DNA of 58,681 nt from Candidatus Azambacteria bacterium (GTDB lineage Bacteria > Patescibacteriota > Minisyncoccia > GWC2-36-17 > M10-OD1-4): positions 1 to 58,681 of the forward strand of contig JALTWS010000019.1 of the NCBI GenBank assembly GCA_027048495.1, read 5' to 3'. Under the pieces are notes generated by a model. That model worked only from the letters and a program-made list of their open reading frames with translations. It was not told the origin of the DNA and made no database searches. This document shows, piece after piece, positions 50,360 to 58,600 of this stretch (position 1 is the first letter of the stretch; each line of letters begins with the position of its first letter). A program made the position numbers and the translations under genes.

Positions 50360-51475
50360 ATGAAAATAGGCATAGATGCCCGAATGTTGGGGGAAGAACA
50401 AACAGGGATAGGGCTTTATATAAAAAACTTAATAGAAAATATTGCAAAAGTTGATGATAAAAATCAGTATGTGTTGTTTTTAAGAAAAAATAATTTTGAT
50501 TATAAGTTGCCTTCTGAAAATTTTAAGAAAGTTTTGGCAGACTGTAGTTGGTATTCTTTTTGCGAGCAGACAAAATTTTTGTTTCAAATCAAAAAAGAGA
50601 AATTGGATTTAATGCACTTTCCCCATTTTAATGCTCCAATTTTTTATTTTAAAAATAGAATAACAACAATACATGATCTTACTCCGAAGTATTTTCCGGG
50701 ACACAAAATGAATTCTTTTTTTAGAAAAAAAGCATTTTGGTTGGTTTTTAATGCAAGTTTGAAATTTAGCAAAAATATAATTGCTGTTTCAGAATACACA
50801 AAAAATGAAATTGTTTCTTTTTCTAAAAAAACCAAGGATAAAATTCATGTTGTTTATCAAGGGATACCTTACAGAAAAAAAGATGGCTGGTTGCCAAAAG
50901 AAAAAAGCGAATTTAAAAGAGAGTTTAATATAAAAAAGCCTTACATATTTTACAGCGGAGTTTGGAGAAGCCATAAAAATCTTGTCGGGTTGGTTAAAGC
51001 CCTTTTTATTTTAAGAAAAAAATATAAAAAAGACATTTGTCTGGTTCTTGGAGGAAAAGAGGATAAGCTATATCCTGAAGTAAGAAAAACTTGGGAAAAA
51101 TTGAGGCTTTCAAAATATATAATAACACCAGGATTTATAGATCCAAAGGACATGGGGGATTTTTTGAAAAATGCAGAGGTGTTTGTTTTACCTTCATTTT
51201 TAGAAGGTTTTGGATTTGGTCCTTTGGAAGCTTTAAGTTATCAAACTCCGTGTGCCGTTTCTGAGACAGGAGCTTTAAAAGAATCTCTTGGTAATGCGGC
51301 TTTGTTTTTTGATCCTCAAAATCCGGAAGATATAGCAAAAAAAGTAAATATTTTGTTGGAAAACAAAAAAATAAGAGAAAAATTGATACAAAATGGAAAG
51401 GAAGTTTTAAAAAAATATTCATGGGAAGAATGCGCAAAAAAAACGCAAAAACTTTACCTTGATTCTGTTACATAA
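50360..51475 (+). CDS. Family 4 glycosyltransferase (third of three)
   Basis: 371 residues, related to the preceding gene: GIDARMLGEEQTGIGLYI, FYSGVWRSHKNLVG and FLEGFGFGPLEALSYQTP. It has its own TATAAT (50348-50353) 6 bases before ATG, so it can be transcribed as a leaderless mRNA apart from the operon. The pair may be an old duplication. Confidence 0.92.
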   Translation: MKIGIDARMLGEEQTGIGLYIKNLIENIAKVDDKNQYVLFLRKNNFDYKLPSENFKKVLADCSWYSFCEQTKFLFQIKKEKLDLMHFPHFNAPIFYFKNRITTIHDLTPKYFPGHKMNSFFRKKAFWLVFNASLKFSKNIIAVSEYTKNEIVSFSKKTKDKIHVVYQGIPYRKKDGWLPKEKSEFKREFNIKKPYIFYSGVWRSHKNLVGLVKALFILRKKYKKDICLVLGGKEDKLYPEVRKTWEKLRLSKYIITPGFIDPKDMGDFLKNAEVFVLPSFLEGFGFGPLEALSYQTPCAVSETGALKESLGNAALFFDPQNPEDIAKKVNILLENKKIREKLIQNGKEVLKKYSWEECAKKTQKLYLDSVT

Positions 51476-51490
51476 AAAAATATTTTATGA

Positions 51491-51496
51491 TATAAT
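51491..51496 (+). promoter_or_regulatory. -10 box of the DUF4012 gene (leaderless)
   Basis: TATAAT (51491-51496) lies 7 bases before ATG 51504 and close behind the 3' end of the previous gene. Confidence 0.6.
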
Positions 51497-51503
51497 TTAC
51501 TTT

Positions 51504-53759
51504 ATGAAAGATCCAAGATTTAATATTGATAAAAAATTATACGATATAAAGCCTCCGCAAAACAACAGGCCAAAAAGTGATTTTTTGGCTAGACCCGCTT
51601 CTTTTCCTTCTGCTGAAAAGACAAAAATAACTTTTGCTAAAAGCTCTGTTTCTCAAAGAGATGTTGATTATGATTTTTCTTCATTAAAAAGCAAAAAACA
51701 GCAAAAACAAAAGCCTGATATTACTTCAAAAAAGCAAGAACCAGACAGCAAAAATATTGTGTACAAAAAAAAGCCAAAGATTAGAAAAAGCTTTTTAATA
51801 AAAAATATTGTTTTTTCTGCTTTGGTTGTAATTTTATTTTTTGCGGTTTTGTATTTTGCTTTCTTTTTTGGAAGTAAAAATGTAAAGGAGCTTGTTTTGC
51901 AAAACAGCATTGATGCATACAAAAGCGTAAAGGAAGCTCAAGAAAGAATGCTGGATTTTGATTTTGAAGGCGCTGGCTTTGCTTTTAGTGAGGCTTATCA
52001 AAAATTTTCTTATGCGCAGAAAATGGCAAATAATATGGGGGCATCTTTGATAGATGCTTTTTCTTGGATTCCGTTTCTTGAAAGCATATCTTCTAAAGTA
52101 AATATGCTTGATGTTGCTGTAAACTTGTCTTATGTGGGAAAGATAGTATCAGAAGCTGCCGATCCGATAATTAAAATGTCAGCAGAAGATATATTTAAAG
52201 TTTCTTCAGACAAAAATGATGTATATGTTTCTGATAATAGTTTTGGCAACGCTTTGCAAAATGCATATTTTAAGTTAAATTTAGCAAAAAATTACATAGA
52301 TAAAGCGGAAAGTGACTTAAAAAAAATAAATCCGTATGATTTTGATCAAGATGTATCAGAACAAATTTTTAATTTAAAAAAAGATTTTCCTAAAATAAAA
52401 AAGAATATAGAAAAAGTTTCTGAATATTTAGAGTTTTCTTTGTGGTTTTTGGGGCAGGAAAACCCAAGACATTTTCTTGTTGTAGCCCAAAATACAGCAG
52501 AGGCAAGAGCAACAGGAGGGTTTATTGGTTCTTATGGTGCAATAGAAACAGAGTTTGGCTACATAAAAGATATTTTTATGGATAATGTTTATAATTTAGA
52601 TGGTCAGCTTTATTACAAAGTTGTTCCTCCTTATCCTATTCAAAAAATATCTACTGCGTGGAGCCTTCATGATTCAAACTGGTTTTTAGATTTTCCAACA
52701 TCTGCAAAAAAAATGATGTTTTTTTATGAAAAAGCTGGCGCTCCTACTCCAGACGGTATAATAGCTATAAATGAAAAATTTATAGAAAGACTGCTTGAGA
52801 TTACAGGTCCGATTGAGCTTCCAGAATATGGCGTTGTTCTGACAAAAGATGATTTTTATGATATTGTTCAATTTCAGGTTGAAGAAAATTATGACAAAGA
52901 AGAAAACAAGCCAAAAAAGATATTAAACGACATTGTTCCGGTTATTTTAAGTAAATTGTCTGGCATTTCAAATGACGATCTTTTAAGCTTGCTTTATCTT
53001 GTTGCAGATGAGTTTAAAAACAAAAACATAATGTTTTATGCTAATCATCCAAAATACCAAGATATTATTTTAAAAAACGGCTGGGGAGGAGAGATTTTAA
53101 AAAATAATGATGCAGATTATTTGGCGGTTGTTGCAAGTAATATAAATGGTTACAAAACTGATAGAGTCACAAAAAGAAGCATGACCAAAGTATCAGAAAT
53201 TCAAAAAGACGGTTCTATAATAAATACTTTAAACATTACTATAAAAAACGAAGGCAAAAACAGTCCGTATGATTGGCAAAATCAGGTTAATTCTTCTTAT
53301 TTGAGAATTTATGTTCCTTTTGGTTCTGAACTTATTGAAGCAAGCGGATTTACTAAGGAAAAATATGAAGCGCCAATAGATTACAAAAAAGCGGGATTTG
53401 TTCAAGACGAAGATGTAAAAAATTCAATAAACTCTGCTATTTTCAGGCAGGATTTTGGGATTGATGAATTTTCAGAATCTTCAAAAACTGTTTTTGCCGG
53501 GTGGGTATACACAAGTCCGGGCGAAAAAACTGAAATAACTTTAAAGTATAAGCTCCCTTTTTCTCTTGATACAACAAAAAAAGGAGACGACATTGATTTT
53601 GTGTTTGAAAAACAGCCGGGACAGGATTTGTATGTTGATTTTAAAGTTAAATTGCCAGATAGCTGGAGTTTTATATATTCTTTGCCGGAAGGGTCATGGG
53701 GAGAGTATAGCGGATATCTTAAGTCAGATATGATTTTGAGTGTTGGTATAAATTTTTAA
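51504..53759 (+). CDS. DUF4012-domain membrane protein
   Basis: 751 residues: a basic disordered N-terminus of about 105 residues, one membrane helix (about 108-130), a helical region, then the DUF4012 domain with PRHFLVVAQNTAEARATGGFIG. The remaining 350 residues are predicted extracytoplasmic, with beta-rich structure. DUF4012 proteins often sit in surface-polysaccharide clusters and may be related to LCP-like attachment steps, but their reaction is not established. ATG 51504 is preferred because the in-frame start 45 bases upstream lies before TATAAT. Confidence 0.85.
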   Translation: MKDPRFNIDKKLYDIKPPQNNRPKSDFLARPASFPSAEKTKITFAKSSVSQRDVDYDFSSLKSKKQQKQKPDITSKKQEPDSKNIVYKKKPKIRKSFLIKNIVFSALVVILFFAVLYFAFFFGSKNVKELVLQNSIDAYKSVKEAQERMLDFDFEGAGFAFSEAYQKFSYAQKMANNMGASLIDAFSWIPFLESISSKVNMLDVAVNLSYVGKIVSEAADPIIKMSAEDIFKVSSDKNDVYVSDNSFGNALQNAYFKLNLAKNYIDKAESDLKKINPYDFDQDVSEQIFNLKKDFPKIKKNIEKVSEYLEFSLWFLGQENPRHFLVVAQNTAEARATGGFIGSYGAIETEFGYIKDIFMDNVYNLDGQLYYKVVPPYPIQKISTAWSLHDSNWFLDFPTSAKKMMFFYEKAGAPTPDGIIAINEKFIERLLEITGPIELPEYGVVLTKDDFYDIVQFQVEENYDKEENKPKKILNDIVPVILSKLSGISNDDLLSLLYLVADEFKNKNIMFYANHPKYQDIILKNGWGGEILKNNDADYLAVVASNINGYKTDRVTKRSMTKVSEIQKDGSIINTLNITIKNEGKNSPYDWQNQVNSSYLRIYVPFGSELIEASGFTKEKYEAPIDYKKAGFVQDEDVKNSINSAIFRQDFGIDEFSESSKTVFAGWVYTSPGEKTEITLKYKLPFSLDTTKKGDDIDFVFEKQPGQDLYVDFKVKLPDSWSFIYSLPEGSWGEYSGYLKSDMILSVGINF

Positions 53760-53800
53760 ATTGATGTATTATTTGTGCATTAAAATTAGCAAATGTTTTT

Positions 53801-55489
53801 GTGATTAGAAATTTCTTAAACAAAGAATATAAATTTGTTATATCAGCCGCTTTGATGATCGGCTTTTTTTCTTTGCTTTCCAGAGTGCTTGGGCTTTTAA
53901 GAAATAGAATCTTTGCTGATAAGTTTGGAGCTGGTGAGGAAATGGATATGTATTTTGCCGCGTTTAGACTGCCTGATTTTGTATATAACATATTTGTAGT
54001 TGGTTTGGTAACAATAGTTTTTATACCTGTTTTTTTAAAATACAAACAAAGATCTGAAAAAGAGGCTCTTTATCTTACTAATTTGGTTTTGAATGTATTT
54101 TTTGGATTAGTGGTTTTGGTGTGTGCTTTAATGTTTGTTTTTGCTTCAAAAATTATTCCTTTTTTTGTGTTTGGGTTTTCTGAGCAGAACATACAAACTA
54201 CTATAACATTGACCAGAATTATGCTTTTAAGCCCGATAATTTTAGGTGCATCAAGCATATTAATAAGCTTTCTGCAAGCAAACAAAAGATTTATGTCGTT
54301 TGCTCTTGCTCCTGTTCTTTACAATATTGGTATAATTTTTGGCGCTTTGTTTTTTGTTGATAAATTTGGAGTTTTGGGGCTTGCTTTTGGAGTGGTTTTG
54401 GGAGCTTTTTTGCATTTTTTGATCCAAATTCCTCCAACAATAAAGTTAGGATTTAAATACAGTCCAAAATTTGATATTTCCCATCCTGCATTAAAAGAGA
54501 TGTTTTTTTTAGCTCTGCCAAGGCTAATAGGGATTTTTGCTTATCAGGCTAATTTTATTGTTATAACAGCAATAGGATCGTCGCTTGCTTCAGGAAGCAT
54601 ATCTGTGTTTAATTATGCAAATGACCTGCAGTATATCCCCATAGGGATATTTGCCATATCTTTTGTAACAGCAGTTTTTCCTGCTCTATCAGAAAGTTAT
54701 GCCAAAAAAGATATAAAAGGATTTTTGGATAAATTTTACACAACTACAAATCAGATATTATTTTTGGTTATTCCAATGTCTGTGTTTTTAATTTTAGAAA
54801 GAGCGCAAATTGTTCGTGTTGTTTTGGGAACAGGGGAGTTTGGTTGGGTTGATACTCGTCTTACTGCCGCCGCTTTGGGACTTTTTGCTTTATCTATTTT
54901 TTCTCAAAGTTTGGTTCCGCTTTTTTCAAGGGCGTTTTTTGCCATGGGAAACTCAAAGACTCCAGTTTTTATAAATGTATCTTCTTTGGTTTTGAATATA
55001 TTTTTAAGTTTTTATTTTGTAAATCTTTTGAAAAGTGGAGGATGGTTTGCGGCTAATTTTGCTGAAGTTCTAAAGGTCGCTGATATTCCTGACATTTCTG
55101 TTTTGGGGCTTCCTCTGGCATTTTCAGTAGCTTCCATTATAAATCTTTTGTGGCTTTATTTTGCTTTATCAAACAAGATAGAAGAGTTTTCTTCAAGCAA
55201 AATATTGTTTTCTGTCAATAGAATAAATATAGCTGTTTTAGCTATGGGTGCTGCAATTTATCCTATGCTTTATTTTATGGCAAATACAGTTAATATGCAT
55301 ACTTTTTGGGGAATATTTTTGCAGGGAGCGGTTGCGTTTTTTGTTGGATTTTTTGTTTACCTTTTTGTAGCTTATCTTTTAAAAATTCCAGCATTTTTTG
55401 CTTTTTGGGAGGCGCTTACTTTGCCAATAAAAAAGATGTTTCTTTCAAAAACATATTCAGCAGAAGTTAATGGGTCGGATAAATTATGA
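53801..55489 (+). CDS. murJ: Lipid II / polyprenyl-glycan flippase, MurJ (MviN) family
   Basis: 562 residues with about 14 membrane helices of the MOP superfamily. MurJ flips lipid II, or here possibly the linked glycan, across the membrane. SLLSRVLGLLRNRIFADKFGAGEEMDMY is the typical N-terminal segment with the conserved Arg residues; a central Ser/Asn-rich stretch FVYN, RAFFAMGNSKTPVF, is also typical. Start at GTG. Last gene of the envelope operon. Confidence 0.92.
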   Translation: MIRNFLNKEYKFVISAALMIGFFSLLSRVLGLLRNRIFADKFGAGEEMDMYFAAFRLPDFVYNIFVVGLVTIVFIPVFLKYKQRSEKEALYLTNLVLNVFFGLVVLVCALMFVFASKIIPFFVFGFSEQNIQTTITLTRIMLLSPIILGASSILISFLQANKRFMSFALAPVLYNIGIIFGALFFVDKFGVLGLAFGVVLGAFLHFLIQIPPTIKLGFKYSPKFDISHPALKEMFFLALPRLIGIFAYQANFIVITAIGSSLASGSISVFNYANDLQYIPIGIFAISFVTAVFPALSESYAKKDIKGFLDKFYTTTNQILFLVIPMSVFLILERAQIVRVVLGTGEFGWVDTRLTAAALGLFALSIFSQSLVPLFSRAFFAMGNSKTPVFINVSSLVLNIFLSFYFVNLLKSGGWFAANFAEVLKVADIPDISVLGLPLAFSVASIINLLWLYFALSNKIEEFSSSKILFSVNRINIAVLAMGAAIYPMLYFMANTVNMHTFWGIFLQGAVAFFVGFFVYLFVAYLLKIPAFFAFWEALTLPIKKMFLSKTYSAEVNGSDKL

Positions 55490-55557
55490 TATTAGAAAAT
55501 TTAATATCTAAGATTTAATTAAATTTAATTTTTATTTTATTATTTTTTACAAAAGTT

Positions 55558-55591
55558 ACTTAACTTTCTCACGATCGTGAGAAAGTTAAGT
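55558..55591. repeat. Perfect 34-base palindrome with a CGATCG core
   Basis: ACTTAACTTTCTCACGA (55558-55574) is followed with no loop by its reverse complement (55575-55591). It shares ACTTAAC ends with 9550-9583 and the TCACGATCGTGA core with 19706-19741. It lies between murJ and the next promoter. Confidence 0.9.
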
Positions 55592-55683
55592 AAAAGTTGG
55601 TTTGTGTAATGGTATAATTGACTTTGCTTTGAAAAAGTGCTTTTATTTTTATGGTTTTGCTCATTTACAAAAAGGAGGAGTTT

Positions 55684-56175
55684 ATGTTTTTTTCTATTGA
55701 TAGTTGGTTGGTTAACATGCATGAGAGGCTTGCATCTGAGTTTCAGGCAAAAACAAAAAAAGACTGCTTTTTTTTGGCTAGATTTTGCTTGTTGTTTTCG
55801 TTGGTTTGCTTTTTTGTTTCAATGGTTTATCTTAGCGGTTCTTTTTTGAAAGCTTTAATATATTCTTTGTTTGTTATGTTTATTGGACTTTCTGCTTGGA
55901 ATGATGTTTCTCGCTCAGAAAAACAGGCAAAACAAGAGATTGGGTATATGAACAAAAACAAAAAAGATTTGTTTTTTGCAAGAGTCTTTTTGCTTTGTTT
56001 TTTTGCATACGTGTCAGTTGTTCTTTATCTTTTTTCGGAGCTTGAAGTTTTTTTGGTTTTGTGCTTTTTTATGTATATTTCCAGCATATATTTTGCATCT
56101 TGTGATATGTTTCCTCCAAAGCAAAAAAAGCAAGCAAAAATTCAGTATTTTGCTTTCAAAACAACAACCGTATAA
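55684..56175 (+). CDS. Membrane protein of unknown function, four helices
   Basis: 163 residues with two pairs of membrane helices (about 28-45 and 50-68; 98-117 and 121-140), each pair preceded by a similar motif (KKDCFFLARFCLLF and KKDLFFARVFLLCF), so the protein looks like an internal duplication. ATG 55684 is set by AGGAGG 5 bases before it. An extended -10 (TGGTATAAT) near 55610 leaves a leader of about 65 bases. Stand-alone unit, ended by a strong terminator. Confidence 0.75.
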   Translation: MFFSIDSWLVNMHERLASEFQAKTKKDCFFLARFCLLFSLVCFFVSMVYLSGSFLKALIYSLFVMFIGLSAWNDVSRSEKQAKQEIGYMNKNKKDLFFARVFLLCFFAYVSVVLYLFSELEVFLVLCFFMYISSIYFASCDMFPPKQKKQAKIQYFAFKTTTV

Positions 56176-56180
56176 TAAAA

Positions 56181-56212
56181 CCCCCAAAGCCTGTTGGCTT
56201 TGGGGGAGTTTT
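56181..56212 (+). terminator. Strong terminator between the membrane gene and csrA
   Basis: CCCCCAAAGCC (56181-56191), loop TGTT, GGCTTTGGGGG (56196-56206), then AGTTTTTT. The left A run lets it also serve csrA from the other side. Confidence 0.93.
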
Positions 56213-56392
56213 TTACTTTTTTTCTTTGTCCTTTATTTCTTCTCTTACTATTTTTACATTGGGGGGAGCTTTTATTGATATTCTTGCGCTGTTTTTTTGA
56301 ATTTTTACCACTGTTACTATGATTTCATTTTCTCCTTCTCCAATGATGATGCTTTCACCCGGTCTTCTTGTAAGAACTAAAAATCCACTCAT
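56213..56392 (-). CDS. csrA: CsrA-type translational regulator (59 aa)
   Basis: A 59-residue RNA-binding protein that controls translation or stability of mRNAs with GGA sites. MSGFLVLTRRPGESIIIGEGENEIIVTVVKI matches the CsrA N-terminus, including the LTRRxGESI motif and the first RNA-contact strand; SARISIKAPPNVKIVREEI matches the second contact region with the conserved Arg. AGGAGG lies 8 bases before ATG 56392. The leader includes GGA, compatible with autoregulation. It faces the structured RNA at 56494 across a 100-base promoter region. CsrA is not common in reduced CPR genomes as far as I know. Confidence 0.92.
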   Translation of the reverse strand: MSGFLVLTRRPGESIIIGEGENEIIVTVVKIQKNSARISIKAPPNVKIVREEIKDKEKK

Positions 56393-56429
56393 TGGATTTA
56401 TCCTCCTTGGATTTGATTTGCCACATTAG

Positions 56430-56487
56430 ATTATAATAGCAAAACATTAGTGTTAATGTTGACATATTTTGTTTTTTATGTTAGAAA
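56430..56487. promoter_or_regulatory. Divergent promoter region of csrA and the GGA-rich RNA
   Basis: Minus: TATAAT (56435-56430) with a weak TTAACA (56456-56451), 15-base spacer. Plus: TTGACA (56459-56464), 17 bases, TAGAAA (56482-56487). Confidence 0.65.
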
Positions 56488-56493
56488 AATTTA

Positions 56494-56746
56494 AGTTGTT
56501 CATTTCTCGGAAAGGTGATGCTGGCAGTTTTTGCAGGACGGATGCAGGATGCGAGTATGTCTGTTTTTGCGAGCTCTTAGGCTTGCATAAGAGAGCAATT
56601 ATTAATCCTCTTATTTTAAAGACCAGGGGCTAAAATCCCTGGCTGCTCTCCGGACAGAGGCGCCTGCAGGCGCTGTAAGAACAAAAGCATTGCCTTTCCG
56701 AACCAAATTTCAAAACCTCGCTTGCTAAAGAAGCGGGGTTTTTCTT
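56494..56746 (+). ncRNA. Structured GGA-rich RNA opposite csrA, candidate CsrA-binding sRNA
   Basis: A transcript of about 250 nt is expected from the promoter at 56459-56487 to the terminator at 56712-56742. TCGGAAAGGTGATGCT (56507-56522) pairs with AGCATTGCCTTTCCGA (56686-56701), 16 bp with two G-U pairs. Inner hairpins: CTCTTA/TAAGAG (56574-56593), CCAGGG/CCCTGG (56623-56642) and a GCGCCTGCAGGCGC palindrome (56660-56673). GGA occurs at 56509, 56536, 56540, 56547 and 56652, two as AGGA. CsrA binding is inferred from this and from the neighbour. A 6S-like RNA is the main alternative. Confidence 0.6.
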
Positions 56747-56747
56747 T
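56712..56747 (+). terminator. Terminator of the GGA-rich RNA, before lepA
   Basis: AAAACCTCGCTT (56712-56723) and AAGCGGGGTTTT (56731-56742), one G-U pair, then T-rich sequence. It separates the RNA from lepA, although read-through could make it a leader of lepA. Confidence 0.85.
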
Positions 56748-56794
56748 TTTTGGTCTTTGTTTTTTGTAAAATTTATGTATAATCAATCATAAAT

Positions 56795-58600
56795 ATGAAC
56801 GAAAAAGACAAGCAAAATTTAATAAGAAACTTTTGTATTATAGCTCACATTGATCACGGAAAATCTACGCTTTCTGACAGATTGCTTGAGGAGACAAAAA
56901 CGATTGAAAAAAGAAAGATGCAGGATCAGCTTTTGGATACCATGAGTTTGGAAAGGGAAAGGGGGATAACAATAAAAATGCAGCCGGTGGTTATGAATTA
57001 CAAGCACAAAGATGGCAAAGAATACATTTTAAATTTAATAGACACCCCCGGGCATGTTGATTTTTCTTATGAGGTTTCCCGTTCGCTTGCGGCAGTTGAA
57101 GGAGCAGTTTTGCTTGTTGATGCAACCAAAGGTATGCAGGCGCAAACCCTTGCGGTGCTTGAGCAGGCGCAAAAGCAAAACTTAAAGATACTTCCTGCTG
57201 TAAACAAAATTGACTTGCCAAATGCAATGCCAGAAAAAGTAAAAGAAGAGATAGCAAATTTTCTTAATATAGATAAAAATGATGTTTTGGAAATATCGGG
57301 AAAAACTGGAAAAGGAGTGCCTTTGCTTTTAGAAAAAATAATAAGCGAGATTCCAGCTCCCAAAGGCAATCCAAATTCTCCGCTTAAAGCGCTTATTTTT
57401 GACTCTGTTTTTGATTCTTTTAAGGGTGTAATAGCAAATGTTAGGATAGTGGACGGTTTTGTAAAAAGGCATGATAAAATAAAGTCTATGATTTTAAAGT
57501 CAGAAGCCGAAGTTTTAGAGTGTGGAGTATTTAAGCCAGATTTAATTGAAAAGCCAGAACTTTTAACAGGGCAGATAGGGTATATTGCAACTGGACTTAA
57601 AGAAATAGACAAGGTAAGGGTGGGAGATACTATAACACTAAAAAACAATCCGGCAGAAAAAAACCTTCCCGGATATAAAGAAGTTCAACCTGTTGTTTTT
57701 GCTTCTTTTTTTCCGCAGGATGCTGACGATTATGATCTTTTAAGAGACGGTCTTTTGAAGCTTAGGCTGAATGACTCTTCTTTGTCTTTTGAGCCGGAAC
57801 AGTCCGAAGCTTTTGGCAGGGGTTTTCGTTGTGGTTTTTTGGGCATGTTGCATATGGACATTGTAAGAGAAAGATTAAAAAGAGAACATAACATAGAACC
57901 GCTAATAACTATACCCTCAGTATCTTACAGTATATTGCTAAAAAATGGAGAAGAGAGGCTGGTTTATTCTCCGTCTCAGATGCCTGATCCTGCAAATATA
58001 AAAGAAAGCAGGGAGCCTTATGTAAAGCTTGAGATAATGACAAAAAGCGAATATCTGGGGTCTATTATGACTCTTTTGGATAAAGTTCGCGGAGTTTATA
58101 AAGACACACAATATTTAACTGAAGAAAAAGTTTTGCTTGTTTATGAAGCTCCTTTGTCTGAGATTATCGTTGATTTTTTTGATGATTTAAAGTCGGTAAC
58201 CTCAGGATACGCTTCTTTAAATTATGAGCTTTTAGGTTTTAAGCCTGCTGAGCTTGTAAAAATGGATATACTGGTCGCAGGGGAAAGAGTGGAGGCGCTT
58301 TCAAGGATTGTAGTAAAAAGCAAGGCTCAAGAGATTGGAAGAATGATGGTGTCAAAACTAAAAGATATAATACCAAGGCAGCTTTTTGCTGTGTCTTTGC
58401 AGGCTGCGGTTGGATCAAAAATACTGGCAAGAGAAGATATATCTGCCCTAAGAAAAGATGTAACTGGATATCTTTATGGTGGAGATGTAACCAGAAAAAA
58501 GAAGCTTTTGGAAAAGCAAAAAAAAGGAAAAAAGAAAATGAAACAAAGAGGAAAAGTAAATATTCCACCAGAAGTTTATTTTAAGGTTTTGAAAAAATAA
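56795..58600 (+). CDS. lepA: Elongation factor 4 (LepA)
   Basis: GTPase that back-translocates ribosomes and assists 30S assembly. 601 residues. AHIDHGKST (G1, 17-25), [26 protein letters not shown]-like domains II, III and V, and the LepA-specific C-terminal domain with VTRKKKLLEKQKKGKKKMKQRGKV. Complete; TATAATCAATCATAAAT lies just upstream, giving a short leader. Confidence 0.98.
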   Translation: MNEKDKQNLIRNFCIIAHIDHGKSTLSDRLLEETKTIEKRKMQDQLLDTMSLERERGITIKMQPVVMNYKHKDGKEYILNLIDTPGHVDFSYEVSRSLAAVEGAVLLVDATKGMQAQTLAVLEQAQKQNLKILPAVNKIDLPNAMPEKVKEEIANFLNIDKNDVLEISGKTGKGVPLLLEKIISEIPAPKGNPNSPLKALIFDSVFDSFKGVIANVRIVDGFVKRHDKIKSMILKSEAEVLECGVFKPDLIEKPELLTGQIGYIATGLKEIDKVRVGDTITLKNNPAEKNLPGYKEVQPVVFASFFPQDADDYDLLRDGLLKLRLNDSSLSFEPEQSEAFGRGFRCGFLGMLHMDIVRERLKREHNIEPLITIPSVSYSILLKNGEERLVYSPSQMPDPANIKESREPYVKLEIMTKSEYLGSIMTLLDKVRGVYKDTQYLTEEKVLLVYEAPLSEIIVDFFDDLKSVTSGYASLNYELLGFKPAELVKMDILVAGERVEALSRIVVKSKAQEIGRMMVSKLKDIIPRQLFAVSLQAAVGSKILAREDISALRKDVTGYLYGGDVTRKKKLLEKQKKGKKKMKQRGKVNIPPEVYFKVLKK

